From Sedimentisphaerales bacterium (GTDB taxonomy: Bacteria; Planctomycetota; Phycisphaerae; Sedimentisphaerales; SG8-4), in contig JAFGCA010000358.1 in assembly GCA_016932895.1 (NCBI GenBank), positions 1 through 21,521 on the forward strand: 21,521 nucleotides of DNA. Reading direction: 5' to 3'. Positions 8,115 to 15,058 of the stretch are shown here, piece after piece (position 1 is the first letter of the stretch; the number at the start of each line of letters is the position of its first letter). The position numbers and the translations under genes are program-made. The notes under the pieces are model-generated. The model had not been told where the DNA came from, ran no database searches, and worked only from the letters and a program-made list of their open reading frames with translations.

Positions 8115-8899
8115 ATGATAAAGAAATTCTTCTTCTTTCTTTGAGCACCTGGCAGCAGCAGGTTCTGGCAAAGAACTGGGGTTATGCCGTTCTCGTCCCC
8201 GGCAGCATCCAGCCGGACCACGGCGCCGGGCTTCGAGAAGGGATTATTGGATTGGCCAATAAAGGGCGGCCCAGAAAACTCGACGACTGGGGAGCATTGC
8301 GTGCCTGGGCCGGGGGCGCCAGTCGGGCGATGGATTATTTTGAAACCAATCCCGATGTAGACGAGACCCGCGTGGCCATTGAAGGTCTGTCGCGATACGG
8401 CAAAGCAGCGATAGTGGCTTTGGCCTACGAACCGCGCCTCGCCATCGGCTTCATAGGCTCATCCGGGGCCGGGGGCGCCAAGATCCTGCGCCGAGTTTTC
8501 GGGGAACAGGTGGAGAACCTGGCTTCTTCCGGAGAGTAGCACTGGTTTGCTCCCAACTTCATCAAATACGCAGGCCCCTTGACGGCGCTGGATCTGCCGG
8601 TCGACGCTCACCAGCTTGTCGCCCTGTGTGCTCCCAGGCCGGTCTTCATCAGTGTGGGATCGCCGAATGTCGAAGGGCAATGGATAGATGCAAAAGGCAT
8701 GTTTCTGGCAGGAGTCCACGCGGGCCCCGTCTATCAACTCCTCGGTAAGAAGGGATTGGGCACTTCGCAATTCCCTTCGCAGGAGACCACATTGCCCGAG
8801 GGAGAAATCGCATTCCGACAACACGCCGGAGGTCACACCGTCGGCCCGAACTGGCCCGTGTTCATAGAATATGCGGAGAGGTACTTTTCAAAGCAATGA
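8115..8899 (+). pseudogene. CE15-like glucuronoyl/acetyl esterase pseudogene
   Basis: Remains of an alpha/beta-hydrolase resembling the CE15 glucuronoyl esterase group. A strong ribosome site (AAAGGAGGGGG at 8102-8112) precedes ATG 8115, which starts a signal-peptide-like MIKKFFFFL. That frame stops at 8142. The body begins almost at once in another frame, around WQQQVLAKNWGYAVLVP, so the first part of the mature enzyme seems deleted. The body holds the nucleophile elbow GLSRYGKAA (near base 8390) and the family stretch IGSSGAGGAK. A TAG at 8537-8539 falls inside a conserved block (SSGE-stop-HWF), where relatives carry Tyr. The same frame then continues without error through LVALCAPRPVFIS and FRQHAGGHTVGPNWP to 8899. 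A deletion plus a nonsense codon argue for a decaying gene rather than read-through. Family assignment is from memory of conserved motifs. Confidence 0.82.
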
Positions 8900-8925
8900 G
8901 CAGGCTCACTGGAGGAAGGAGGGAT

Positions 8926-8991
8926 GCAGAGCCGCCCCCTGGCTGTTATCCCAACGGGCTGACTCTGCAACCACCTGCGCAATGATGCAGG
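8926..8991. other. Hairpins between convergent genes (possible terminators)
   Basis: Between the esterase pseudogene and the oppositely oriented membrane-protein gene, GCAGAG at 8926-8931 pairs with CTCTGC at 8963-8968, and CCTGC at 8974-8978 pairs with GCAGG at 8987-8991. Neither is followed by a T-run on either strand. Their position suits transcription termination, but the structural support is modest. Confidence 0.3.
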
Positions 8992-9035
8992 AACGTCCCT
9001 GTTGAACCTCCGGCCCTTGTGGTGAGGAGCGCCGG

Positions 9036-10127
9036 TCACTTGTGGCTCGCAGCCGCTCTCTTTCTCTTTCGTCTTCTCCAGAACACGAGGCCCACGGGGA
9101 CGAGGCCCAGACCGGCAACACCGGCCTTGGCCTTTGCGGGGACAAACTGAAGAATGTCGGTCAGCGTCAGTTCCGTATAGCCTTCCGGTGGGGTCGTGTC
9201 GAAGATGGCTTCGTCAAGCTCAATGTTATAGTCCCCAAACGTATTGACTTCGTGGAGGTTCAGATCGTTGAACACAGACATGAAACACTTGCCGATCGCC
9301 AGGTCGCCTTCGACTCGGACCGGCAGTTGTTCTTCGATCCCGATCCAGACTTTCCCTTTGAAGGCCTGAATATCAAAAACGGCCTTGGGCAGAAGTTGTT
9401 TGATGGGTGCGAAGGGCTCCGTGTCATCGAATTCAAAGGCCTCAACCTCGATGCCGTCGATCTTCTCCCGCCCCAGCTTCTTGTAGTCGCCGCCAAGAAG
9501 CAGATTGAGGATGCCGTTGGGAGTGCCAAAGCTCTCCATTGCGGTCGCCAGGGCATCCATGGAAGCAAATTTCAAGTATTTCCTATACTTCGGAAATGCA
9601 ATGAGAGTCTGGTCATCCGGGATATTAAAGGTGATTCGATAGATCAGTTCTCCCTCGGCGTATCCCTCCTCGACCAGGCCGTACCGAGTCGAATGATATT
9701 TCACGAGGTCGAACTTGCATTCTATCCCGTCGAATTCGAAGATGCGGTCGGGCTCGCCTGGATAGATGAATGTCTTTGTCCCTCGTAGTATCATTGTCTC
9801 GATACCGGCAACCTTCTGCTGAACCTCTGCCAGAACAACACCGCCGTTGCCCGGCGTCCAGCGGGGGCCGAATAGAATCAACGTCATGGCAAATACGATC
9901 ACGGCCGCGGCTGAATATCTTGTCACTTTGCTTTCCATGAGGAACCTCCACATTCTAAGGGTCTTCGTCTTCGCGCTGCGGCTTGAGTGTTCGTAGCCGC
10001 GATGCAGTAGCCGGGCTTCGTCCTGGTGACTCGCGGCCCATTCTGCGAAATCGAACTTCTGTGCCTCCCGGCGGATATGCCCTTCCAGCAGGGGATCCAA
10101 CCAGCGAGTGTCGTCGTTCTGCTTCAT
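9036..10127 (-). CDS. Single-pass membrane protein paired with ECF sigma factor (LolA-like, putative anti-sigma role)
   Basis: A 363-residue protein directly behind the ECF sigma gene. An N-terminal cytoplasmic segment of about 65 residues (with DPLLEGHIRRE and FAEW) is followed by one transmembrane helix near residues 71-88, then a beta-rich extracytoplasmic domain resembling LolA/LolB lipoprotein-sorting folds. The end carries a second hydrophobic stretch followed by a run of Arg and Lys (WRRRKRKR), likely a C-terminal anchor. No zinc HxxxCxxC anti-sigma motif is present. The reading frame can start at a GTG (10139) that overlaps the sigma stop as GTGA, or at ATG 10127, which has GGAGG eleven bases upstream; I chose the ATG. 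Position and topology suggest that it senses the envelope and controls the sigma factor, which is inference. Confidence 0.85.
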   Translation of the reverse strand: MKQNDDTRWLDPLLEGHIRREAQKFDFAEWAASHQDEARLLHRGYEHSSRSAKTKTLRMWRFLMESKVTRYSAAAVIVFAMTLILFGPRWTPGNGGVVLAEVQQKVAGIETMILRGTKTFIYPGEPDRIFEFDGIECKFDLVKYHSTRYGLVEEGYAEGELIYRITFNIPDDQTLIAFPKYRKYLKFASMDALATAMESFGTPNGILNLLLGGDYKKLGREKIDGIEVEAFEFDDTEPFAPIKQLLPKAVFDIQAFKGKVWIGIEEQLPVRVEGDLAIGKCFMSVFNDLNLHEVNTFGDYNIELDEAIFDTTPPEGYTELTLTDILQFVPAKAKAGVAGLGLVPVGLVFWRRRKRKRAAASHK

Positions 10128-10135
10128 GGGACGAT

Positions 10136-10669
10136 TCACCTCCGCAAGCCCGCGTTCTTCAAATGCACAGCCATCTTCTTCTTTGCCCGTCGGATTCTGC
10201 CGTCAATCACTTGCTCGGTGGCACCGAGAACGTTGGCCATTTGCCGGTAACTCATCTCGTTGTAGAACCGCAAGTACAGAACTTCCCTAAGATGCTCCGG
10301 CAGCTTCTGCAGCGCTTCGGCCAGGAGAGCCCTCTGATCGCAGCCCGGCTCACCGTTGCAGTCATGGCCCCCGCACGCCTCAGGAGGCTTTCTCCGCCTC
10401 TGCGATTCCCGCCGCATGTCCCTGGCGACGTTTCGGCAGATGGCAGCGATCCAGGGGCCAAACCGCTCCGGGTCTTTCAGCTTCCCGAGACCCCGGCACG
10501 CCGAGGCGAGTGCCTCCTGGGCGGCATCCTCGGCCAGGTGATGATCCAGCAAAATGGAATCCGCCACAGCCACCAGCGAATCGTAGTATCGCCGGCATAA
10601 CTCGCCAAAGCTCGCCGGATCCGCCTCTAAAGCTCGTCGAACAAGTGTGCGATCTTCAAAGTCCTTCAT
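10136..10669 (-). CDS. RNA polymerase ECF-family sigma factor
   Basis: A 177-residue extracytoplasmic-function sigma factor, which redirects RNA polymerase to a regulon in response to an envelope or external signal. Region 2 spans about residues 8-90, including the core-binding and -10 recognition stretch (ERFGPWIAAICRNVARDMRRE). Region 4 spans about 115-168, with the helix-turn-helix LPEHLREVLYLRFYNEMSYRQMA written across two conserved helices. The linker between them is Cys-rich (three Cys within residues 99-110), which is unusual and could be redox- or metal-sensitive. ATG 10669 is preferred to an upstream in-frame GTG at 10705 because alignment with the family begins at DRTLVRRAL. The ribosome site is weak (GGCGG directly upstream). 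It is followed without a gap by the membrane protein, which implies co-expression. Confidence 0.93.
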   Translation of the reverse strand: MKDFEDRTLVRRALEADPASFGELCRRYYDSLVAVADSILLDHHLAEDAAQEALASACRGLGKLKDPERFGPWIAAICRNVARDMRRESQRRRKPPEACGGHDCNGEPGCDQRALLAEALQKLPEHLREVLYLRFYNEMSYRQMANVLGATEQVIDGRIRRAKKKMAVHLKNAGLRR

Positions 10670-10851
10670 CCGCCGTATCTTACCCCGAACAGCGCTGCTC
10701 TGCACTTCTACAGATATGTCTCAACTCGCAGCCAAAATCGGCGCAGAATCTGCCGAAAATGTCCAATATCTTCAAATCATGGAGTTGTGTAGTAGCCAGA
10801 ATCTGGTTTAACAGCCACGCTACATCGGCCGTTGCCCTGCGAATTGGAATG

Positions 10852-11970
10852 TCAGCCGTTTCGTCTCTTCTTCTTTATTGCCTTCCGTCTCAGAGCTACC
10901 TCTTTCCAACGTTCCTTCTCCACGCGGTCGGCACTCTTGTGCTGTCGGTCGGATAGATATGCCATTTCCCGTCTCATTTTCCGGTAGCTTTCCAGTCTGT
11001 CCGGCGAGATTTCTCCTTCCGCTACCGCCTGAACGACCCGGCAACCGGGCTCATGTGTATGACTGCAATTGGAAAAACGGCATTCTCCGGCAAGACGTTC
11101 AATCTCCGGGAAGGCGACCTCGATCCCTCCGTCATCGTCCCAGAAGGCGATTTCACGAATGCCGGGGTTGTCAATCACCATCCCTCCCTGGGGCATCCTA
11201 ATCAGATCCCGGGTGGACGTGGTGTGCTTGCCTTTCCCCACACTGTCACTGATCGAATCGGTAGGTTGTATGGTCTTGCCGCAGAGCCGATTCACCAGGG
11301 TGGATTTACCGGCGCCGGAAGACCCGACCATAGTGGTGGTCTGTCCCGGAGACAGGTATTCTTCCAGAGGAGCCAGCCCCTGGCAATCCAGTGCCGAAAC
11401 CAGGTGTGTCGGGACCCCGAAGGCAACCGTTTCGGCTTCCGTGGCGAAAGGCGCCGGGTCCTGGTGAAGATCTGCTTTTGTCAGAACGATGACGGGATTC
11501 AGGCCGCAGTTGTAGACCAGAGTCAGGTATCGTTCAAGACGACGCAGGTTAAAGTCCCGGTCCAGACCGCACACGACAAACACGGTATCGAGGTTGGCCG
11601 CAATGACCTGCTCTCTCTGTGGCGGCCCATTCTGTTTGCCACGTGTGCCCGCCGCTCCCCGGGACAGGGCGTTTCTTCGTGCCAACACCTCGGAAATCAC
11701 GGTATCGGTCGCAAGGACCCAATCCCCGATGACGGGATACAGGCAATCGGAGCGGTGCTTGAGCCTTCCCGCTGCGGTAGCGAGCCATTCTCTTTTGCCG
11801 TCACTGACACGAAAGCTGTTCTTCCTTACCCCGACCACTCGGGCCGGGATACGTTCGTCGTTGCAGAAATCATCCAGTTGCCTCTGGAAATGGGAAGTCC
11901 ATCCCATCTGTGAAAGGTGCCGGGCCGTGTCGCTGGCATCTGTCCTGTCTGCATGTTCGTTTGCGCTCAT
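10852..11970 (-). CDS. rsgA: Small ribosomal subunit biogenesis GTPase RsgA
   Basis: A 372-residue circularly permuted GTPase that helps mature the 30S subunit in the cytoplasm. The order of motifs shows the permutation. An N-terminal OB-fold covers about residues 40-115. G4 (TKAD) is at 164-167 and G5 (SALD) near 192. The P-loop GSSGAGKST is at 216-224 and G3 (DNPG) at 267-270. The zinc-binding cluster CRFSNCSHTHEPGC spans 297-310, with Cys297, Cys302, His304 or His306, and Cys310 as ligands. The tail is strongly basic (RRKAIKKKRRNG), consistent with rRNA contact. ATG 11970 has GGAG seven bases upstream; the frame is open for 27 more codons but without coding character. It lies 182 bases before the sigma gene and 118 bases after marC, all on this strand. 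Confidence 0.96.
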   Translation of the reverse strand: MSANEHADRTDASDTARHLSQMGWTSHFQRQLDDFCNDERIPARVVGVRKNSFRVSDGKREWLATAAGRLKHRSDCLYPVIGDWVLATDTVISEVLARRNALSRGAAGTRGKQNGPPQREQVIAANLDTVFVVCGLDRDFNLRRLERYLTLVYNCGLNPVIVLTKADLHQDPAPFATEAETVAFGVPTHLVSALDCQGLAPLEEYLSPGQTTTMVGSSGAGKSTLVNRLCGKTIQPTDSISDSVGKGKHTTSTRDLIRMPQGGMVIDNPGIREIAFWDDDGGIEVAFPEIERLAGECRFSNCSHTHEPGCRVVQAVAEGEISPDRLESYRKMRREMAYLSDRQHKSADRVEKERWKEVALRRKAIKKKRRNG

Positions 11971-12088
11971 TGTTGCGCTCCACTTCTTCTTGCCTTTGCT
12001 TTTGCGGCTATTTGTCAGTGCGTAACACCATGGGCGGCACACGCAGTCCATCGGTAATTTGCATTGATCTCTTGCGATCCTGGCGATT

Positions 12089-12691
12089 CTACGTGCCGCC
12101 GAGGTGGAGGAAGTCTCGGACGCCGGTGAGGATGATCTGGGCGGCGATCGCCGTGAGGATCAGACCGGTCAGTTTCATCATCATCTGCAAGCCCTTCTGG
12201 CCCAGTAAGTGTCCGATGGGCATGGCCAGGAACAGGAACAGCGAGATCATCAGGACGGCGAGCAGGATCGCCGTGGCCGCAACGACTTTTTCCTGCGTGT
12301 TGCCGACCTGGGTGCCGAGGACTAGGACGGTGCCGATGGTGCCTGGACCGACGATCATCGGGATCGCCAGGGGCACCACGGCAAAATCCTCATCCTTGTT
12401 CAGCGCGATTTCGGAGCGCTTGCCGCTGACCATGTGGATCGAGGTGAGAAACAGCAGCGTCCCGGCCCCGACCTGGAAGGCCGGCAGCGTGATGCCCAGG
12501 ATCTTGAAGATCAGATTGCCGAAGAAGTAGACCGCCAGGCAGATGACCAGGATGGCGGTGCCGGTGCGCAGGGCGCAGCGGTGGCGCCTCGGTGCGTCCA
12601 TGTCGCCCGAGAGCAGTAAAAACATCGAGACCGAAAAGAACGGCGACAGAATCACAAACACCTTGATGAATATATCGAGAAAGAGACCCAT
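12089..12691 (-). CDS. MarC family integral membrane protein
   Basis: A 200-residue protein of the MarC/UPF0056 family, six predicted transmembrane helices in the inner membrane, with unproven transport function. Recognisable segments are the first helix with LSPFFSVSMFLLLSGD, the central LAIPMIVGPGTIGTVLVL (conserved in the family as the IP-x-x-GPG signature), and the last helix LILTAIAAQIILTGV. Two ATG codons lie six bases apart. I chose 12691 because AAAGGA is six bases upstream of it, whereas for 12697 the site would touch the start codon. An upstream extension to 12970 is open but not membrane-like. The family's historical link with multiple antibiotic resistance is not supported functionally, so no resistance role is claimed. 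Confidence 0.93.
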   Translation of the reverse strand: MGLFLDIFIKVFVILSPFFSVSMFLLLSGDMDAPRRHRCALRTGTAILVICLAVYFFGNLIFKILGITLPAFQVGAGTLLFLTSIHMVSGKRSEIALNKDEDFAVVPLAIPMIVGPGTIGTVLVLGTQVGNTQEKVVAATAILLAVLMISLFLFLAMPIGHLLGQKGLQMMMKLTGLILTAIAAQIILTGVRDFLHLGGT

Positions 12692-12994
12692 TCCCATTCC
12701 TTTCAGCACGTTGCAGGCCCTCAAGATCGCCCTTCGTGGGCGCATCCGCCCACGAGCTTCAAGACAATACCGCCTCCTCCCGAAAATGCAAGGCGATAGT
12801 GGCACACGATGGCCCTTGACCCTGCGAAGGGTGAAGACGACAGGGGGCAAAAGAGGGCAGGCTTTGGATTTAGGGGTTGACGGGGGATAAGGGACGGTGC
12901 AATCTGTGACCGTGCCGGGCAGGCCGGGAATTGAATATGCCAGGGGACAGTCAGCTTTTGCGGTGGACAACGATTGCGTGATTCTCGCGAAGAC
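12692..12994. other. Divergent intergenic region with two strong stem-loops
   Basis: These 303 bases separate marC (- strand) from the lipoprotein gene (+ strand) and should hold promoters for both. No convincing -35/-10 pair was found. Two hairpins stand out: a perfect 9-bp stem with a four-base loop (TCGTGGGCG at 12734-12742 with CGCCCACGA at 12747-12755), and a 5-bp stem closed by a GCGA loop (ACCCT at 12819-12823 with AGGGT at 12828-12832). The first lies about 42 bases before the marC start and would be in its leader. No coding sequence is supported here. Confidence 0.5.
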
Positions 12995-13903
12995 ATGCTT
13001 GTGCTCTTGATGTTACTGTTGGCGTTTGTGTGTGGGTGCTCGTCGGGGCCGGAGGTGGCGGTGGGGCCGGTGGGGCAGTTTCCTTCTCCTATGGCGGATG
13101 CGATTCGGGGGCATGGGCGCGTTGAGAACGAAGATGTCCCGGGTGTATCGCTTCGTTTGAAGGATGTCTTGTCGAAGCCGGTGGAGGTCTTTTTCTGTGA
13201 TCGGGGAGGCGCGGTCGATCGGGTGGATTTGCTCGTTCATTTTCATGGGGCCGGGTACGTGGCGCGGCGCGCGGCTTACGATTCGGGGCGTCCCTTCCTT
13301 CTTGCGGTCGTCAATCTCGGTTCGGGCTCGTCGGTTTACGAGCGAGCGTTTCAGAGCGAATCTGCGTTCGACCGGCTGGCTGAAGCGATCCGCGATTCTG
13401 TTTCGCAGAAACAAGCGGCGGAGATCGAGATTGGCCGGGTCTACCTGAGCTCGTTCAGCGCCGGATATGGGGCCGTGCGAGCGATATTGAAAAGTCATGC
13501 CTCGGAGGTGGACGGAATCGTGCTTCTGGACGGCCTGCACACCGATTACGTCCCGCCACGTCAAGTCCTGGCGCAAGGCGGAAAGCTCAACGACGCCAAG
13601 CTGAAAGACTTCGTCGCCTATGCCAGGCGGGCGATGGCGGACGAGAAGAAGCTCCTGATCACCCACTCGGAGATCTTCCCCGGCACCTACGCCAGCACGA
13701 CAGAGACCGCCGACTATCTCATCGGCGCTCTGGATCTGCAGCGCCATCCGGTGCTCCAATGGGGCCCCGTCGGCATGCAAATGCTGACCGAGACACGCGC
13801 CGGCGGCCTGACCGTCCTCGGCTTCGCCGGCAACACGGCGCCGGACCATATCGACCATCTCCACGGCCTGCCCGCGTTTCTCAAGATGCTCCTGGACGAG
13901 TAG
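12995..13903 (+). CDS. Lipoprotein with alpha/beta-hydrolase-like fold, function unknown
   Basis: A 302-residue protein that starts with a lipoprotein signal: a hydrophobic run of about 11 residues and the lipobox VCGC, which would make Cys15 the lipidated residue. The rest resembles a serine hydrolase. A strand followed by HFHGAG near residues 82-87 could form an oxyanion loop. SFSAG at 153-157 sits where the nucleophile elbow is expected, with Ser155 as candidate, although the usual first Gly of GxSxG is Ser. LLDG supplies an Asp at 179, and a His-rich end (DHIDHLHGL) could supply the catalytic base. The substrate is unknown. ATG 12995 was chosen because the signal begins there; its ribosome site is poor. 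The first half of the gene favours G at third codon positions more than its neighbours do. Confidence 0.82.
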   Translation: MLVLLMLLLAFVCGCSSGPEVAVGPVGQFPSPMADAIRGHGRVENEDVPGVSLRLKDVLSKPVEVFFCDRGGAVDRVDLLVHFHGAGYVARRAAYDSGRPFLLAVVNLGSGSSVYERAFQSESAFDRLAEAIRDSVSQKQAAEIEIGRVYLSSFSAGYGAVRAILKSHASEVDGIVLLDGLHTDYVPPRQVLAQGGKLNDAKLKDFVAYARRAMADEKKLLITHSEIFPGTYASTTETADYLIGALDLQRHPVLQWGPVGMQMLTETRAGGLTVLGFAGNTAPDHIDHLHGLPAFLKMLLDE

Positions 13904-13910
13904 GACCAGC

Positions 13911-13926
13911 ATGGGCCAAAGCCCAT
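13911..13926 (+). other. Hairpin just after the lipoprotein gene
   Basis: ATGGGC at 13911-13916 pairs with GCCCAT at 13921-13926 around a four-base loop, seven bases after the stop codon. There is no T-run, so it is only a possible terminator or mRNA-stabilising hairpin. The 230 bases between it and the next gene contain a promoter but no coding sequence. Confidence 0.35.
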
Positions 13927-14086
13927 CCTACCGCCCATCTACGCATCTGCCCTTCTACTGCCCGCAAAAGGCAGAGGATCGAAACACACGCGAAACGCGA
14001 AACAAAGCCAATCGGCGTGGGCGCCGGGCCCGCTATCGGGGATGGGGGGCGGCGGGAAAAATCTGGGAAAGGACTGCGGTTTTTGG

Positions 14087-14115
14087 TTGCGGGGACGCCC
14101 GCGACGGAACATAAT
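14087..14115 (+). promoter_or_regulatory. Sigma-70-type promoter for the zinc-ribbon/RNase H-PurN operon
   Basis: TTGCGG at 14087-14092 and CATAAT at 14110-14115 are separated by an ideal 17 bases. The -10 box matches five of six consensus positions, and the -35 box matches mainly the TTG. Transcription would begin near 14122, giving a leader of about 35 bases before the DUF164 gene. Confidence 0.6.
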
Positions 14116-14155
14116 ACTGAGTTTAGAAGTGTAGCATGGACCATGAGGAGTGTAA

Positions 14156-14884
14156 ATGGGACCTGTACTAAATGGGTTGATCAGACTTCAGAGTGTTGAA
14201 AATCGTCTCCGCGCGGCCAAGGCAAAGCTGGCCCGCTGTCGTCGCAGCGTCATCATCCAAGAGAACCAGGTCCGAAGCCTCCAGAGCGCCCTCGAAGCCA
14301 AGAAGGAAGAAACGCTGTTGACGAAGGTCCAGTGCGACCGTCTGGAACTGGAGCTCAAGGCCCGGGACGAGCAGGTCAACAAGCTGCGGGCCTCGCTGAA
14401 CAACGCCAAAACGAACAAGGAATACGCCGCGGTGCTGACACAGCTCAACACGACCAAGGCGGACAATTCCAAGATCGAAACCCAGATTCTGGAGCTGATG
14501 AAGGCGGTGGAAACGGACGAGCAGGAGTGCGTCACCATCGGCGAGCAGATCGAGGAACAGAAGAAAGAGCTGGAGCAGAAGCGGAAGAAGGCCGCAGCGT
14601 CGGGGACCGAGCACGAGGCCGAGATCGCGACGATTCAGGCCGAGTGGGACAAGGTCGCCGAGGACATCCCGCCCAAAGCCCTGGAAGCCTTCCATCGCGT
14701 CGCGGAGACCTACGACGGGGAGGCCGTGGTCAAGGTGGTCGAACAGGAGGGCAAGTCGGCGGCCTTCAGTTGCGGGGGCTGCTTCATGGGCATTCCCGCC
14801 GAGAGCGTCAATGTGCTGATGACCCGCGATGACATCATTCGCTGCCCCAACTGCACGAGAATCCTGGTGCTGGGCGAATCGTAG
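14156..14884 (+). CDS. DUF164 coiled-coil protein with C4 zinc ribbon
   Basis: A 242-residue cytoplasmic protein of the COG1579/DUF164 group. Residues about 10-170 are charged, heptad-like and mostly helical, forming a long antiparallel coiled coil with the conserved TNKEYAAV turn at 86-93. The C-terminal zinc ribbon uses two CxxC pairs: Cys206/Cys209 and Cys230/Cys233. The family is described as a possible nucleic-acid-binding or adaptor protein with no firm biochemical role. GAGGAG five bases before ATG 14156 gives a strong start, and a promoter lies just upstream. The gene is followed by an RNase HI domain protein, a neighbourhood also known from actinobacteria, which suggests a shared nucleic-acid-related process. 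Confidence 0.92.
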   Translation: MGPVLNGLIRLQSVENRLRAAKAKLARCRRSVIIQENQVRSLQSALEAKKEETLLTKVQCDRLELELKARDEQVNKLRASLNNAKTNKEYAAVLTQLNTTKADNSKIETQILELMKAVETDEQECVTIGEQIEEQKKELEQKRKKAAASGTEHEAEIATIQAEWDKVAEDIPPKALEAFHRVAETYDGEAVVKVVEQEGKSAAFSCGGCFMGIPAESVNVLMTRDDIIRCPNCTRILVLGES

Positions 14885-15050
14885 GGTGGATTCTCAACCC
14901 ACCGGTAATGACGTCCCGTGCAGGAACGGGTGTGTCAAGGCCCCACCGAGCAGCTCGAGGGCGTCCGGCCGGGGACGCGGTCCGGCGGCGCCTGTGCCTT
15001 CGGTCGCGGCGTCGATAGCAACCACGCAAATCCGGTCGAGTCATTCGGAG
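14885..15050 (+). other. Structured intergenic segment between DUF164 and RNase HI-PurN genes
   Basis: Three consecutive stem-loops can be drawn. GGTGG at 14885-14889 pairs with CCACC at 14899-14903. A bulged helix at 14909-14937 combines TGAC and CCCGT with ACGGG and GTCA around a six-base loop. GCGTC at 14961-14965 pairs with GACGC at 14974-14978. No T-run follows, and no coding character was seen. The segment is too short, and lacks the conserved GAGGAAAGUC block, to be RNase P RNA. It could be an attenuator or an internal mRNA processing element. Confidence 0.4.
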
Positions 15051-15058
15051 GAACACCG

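Noticed and set aside
8537..8539. Stop-codon read-through or recoded TAG in the CE15-like gene
   Set aside because: The gene also has an out-of-frame 5' deletion, no other gene here shows in-frame TAG, and no recoding element was seen.
12935..12965. GGGGACAGTC-type sequence as a trace of a REP-associated transposase element
   Set aside because: Only one half of such a palindrome is visible, and no transposase gene or second copy is in the window.
14885..15058. RNase P RNA gene
   Set aside because: The actinobacterial neighbourhood made this worth checking, but the gap is only 174 bases and has no GAGGAAAGUC-like or ACAGAAA-like conserved block.
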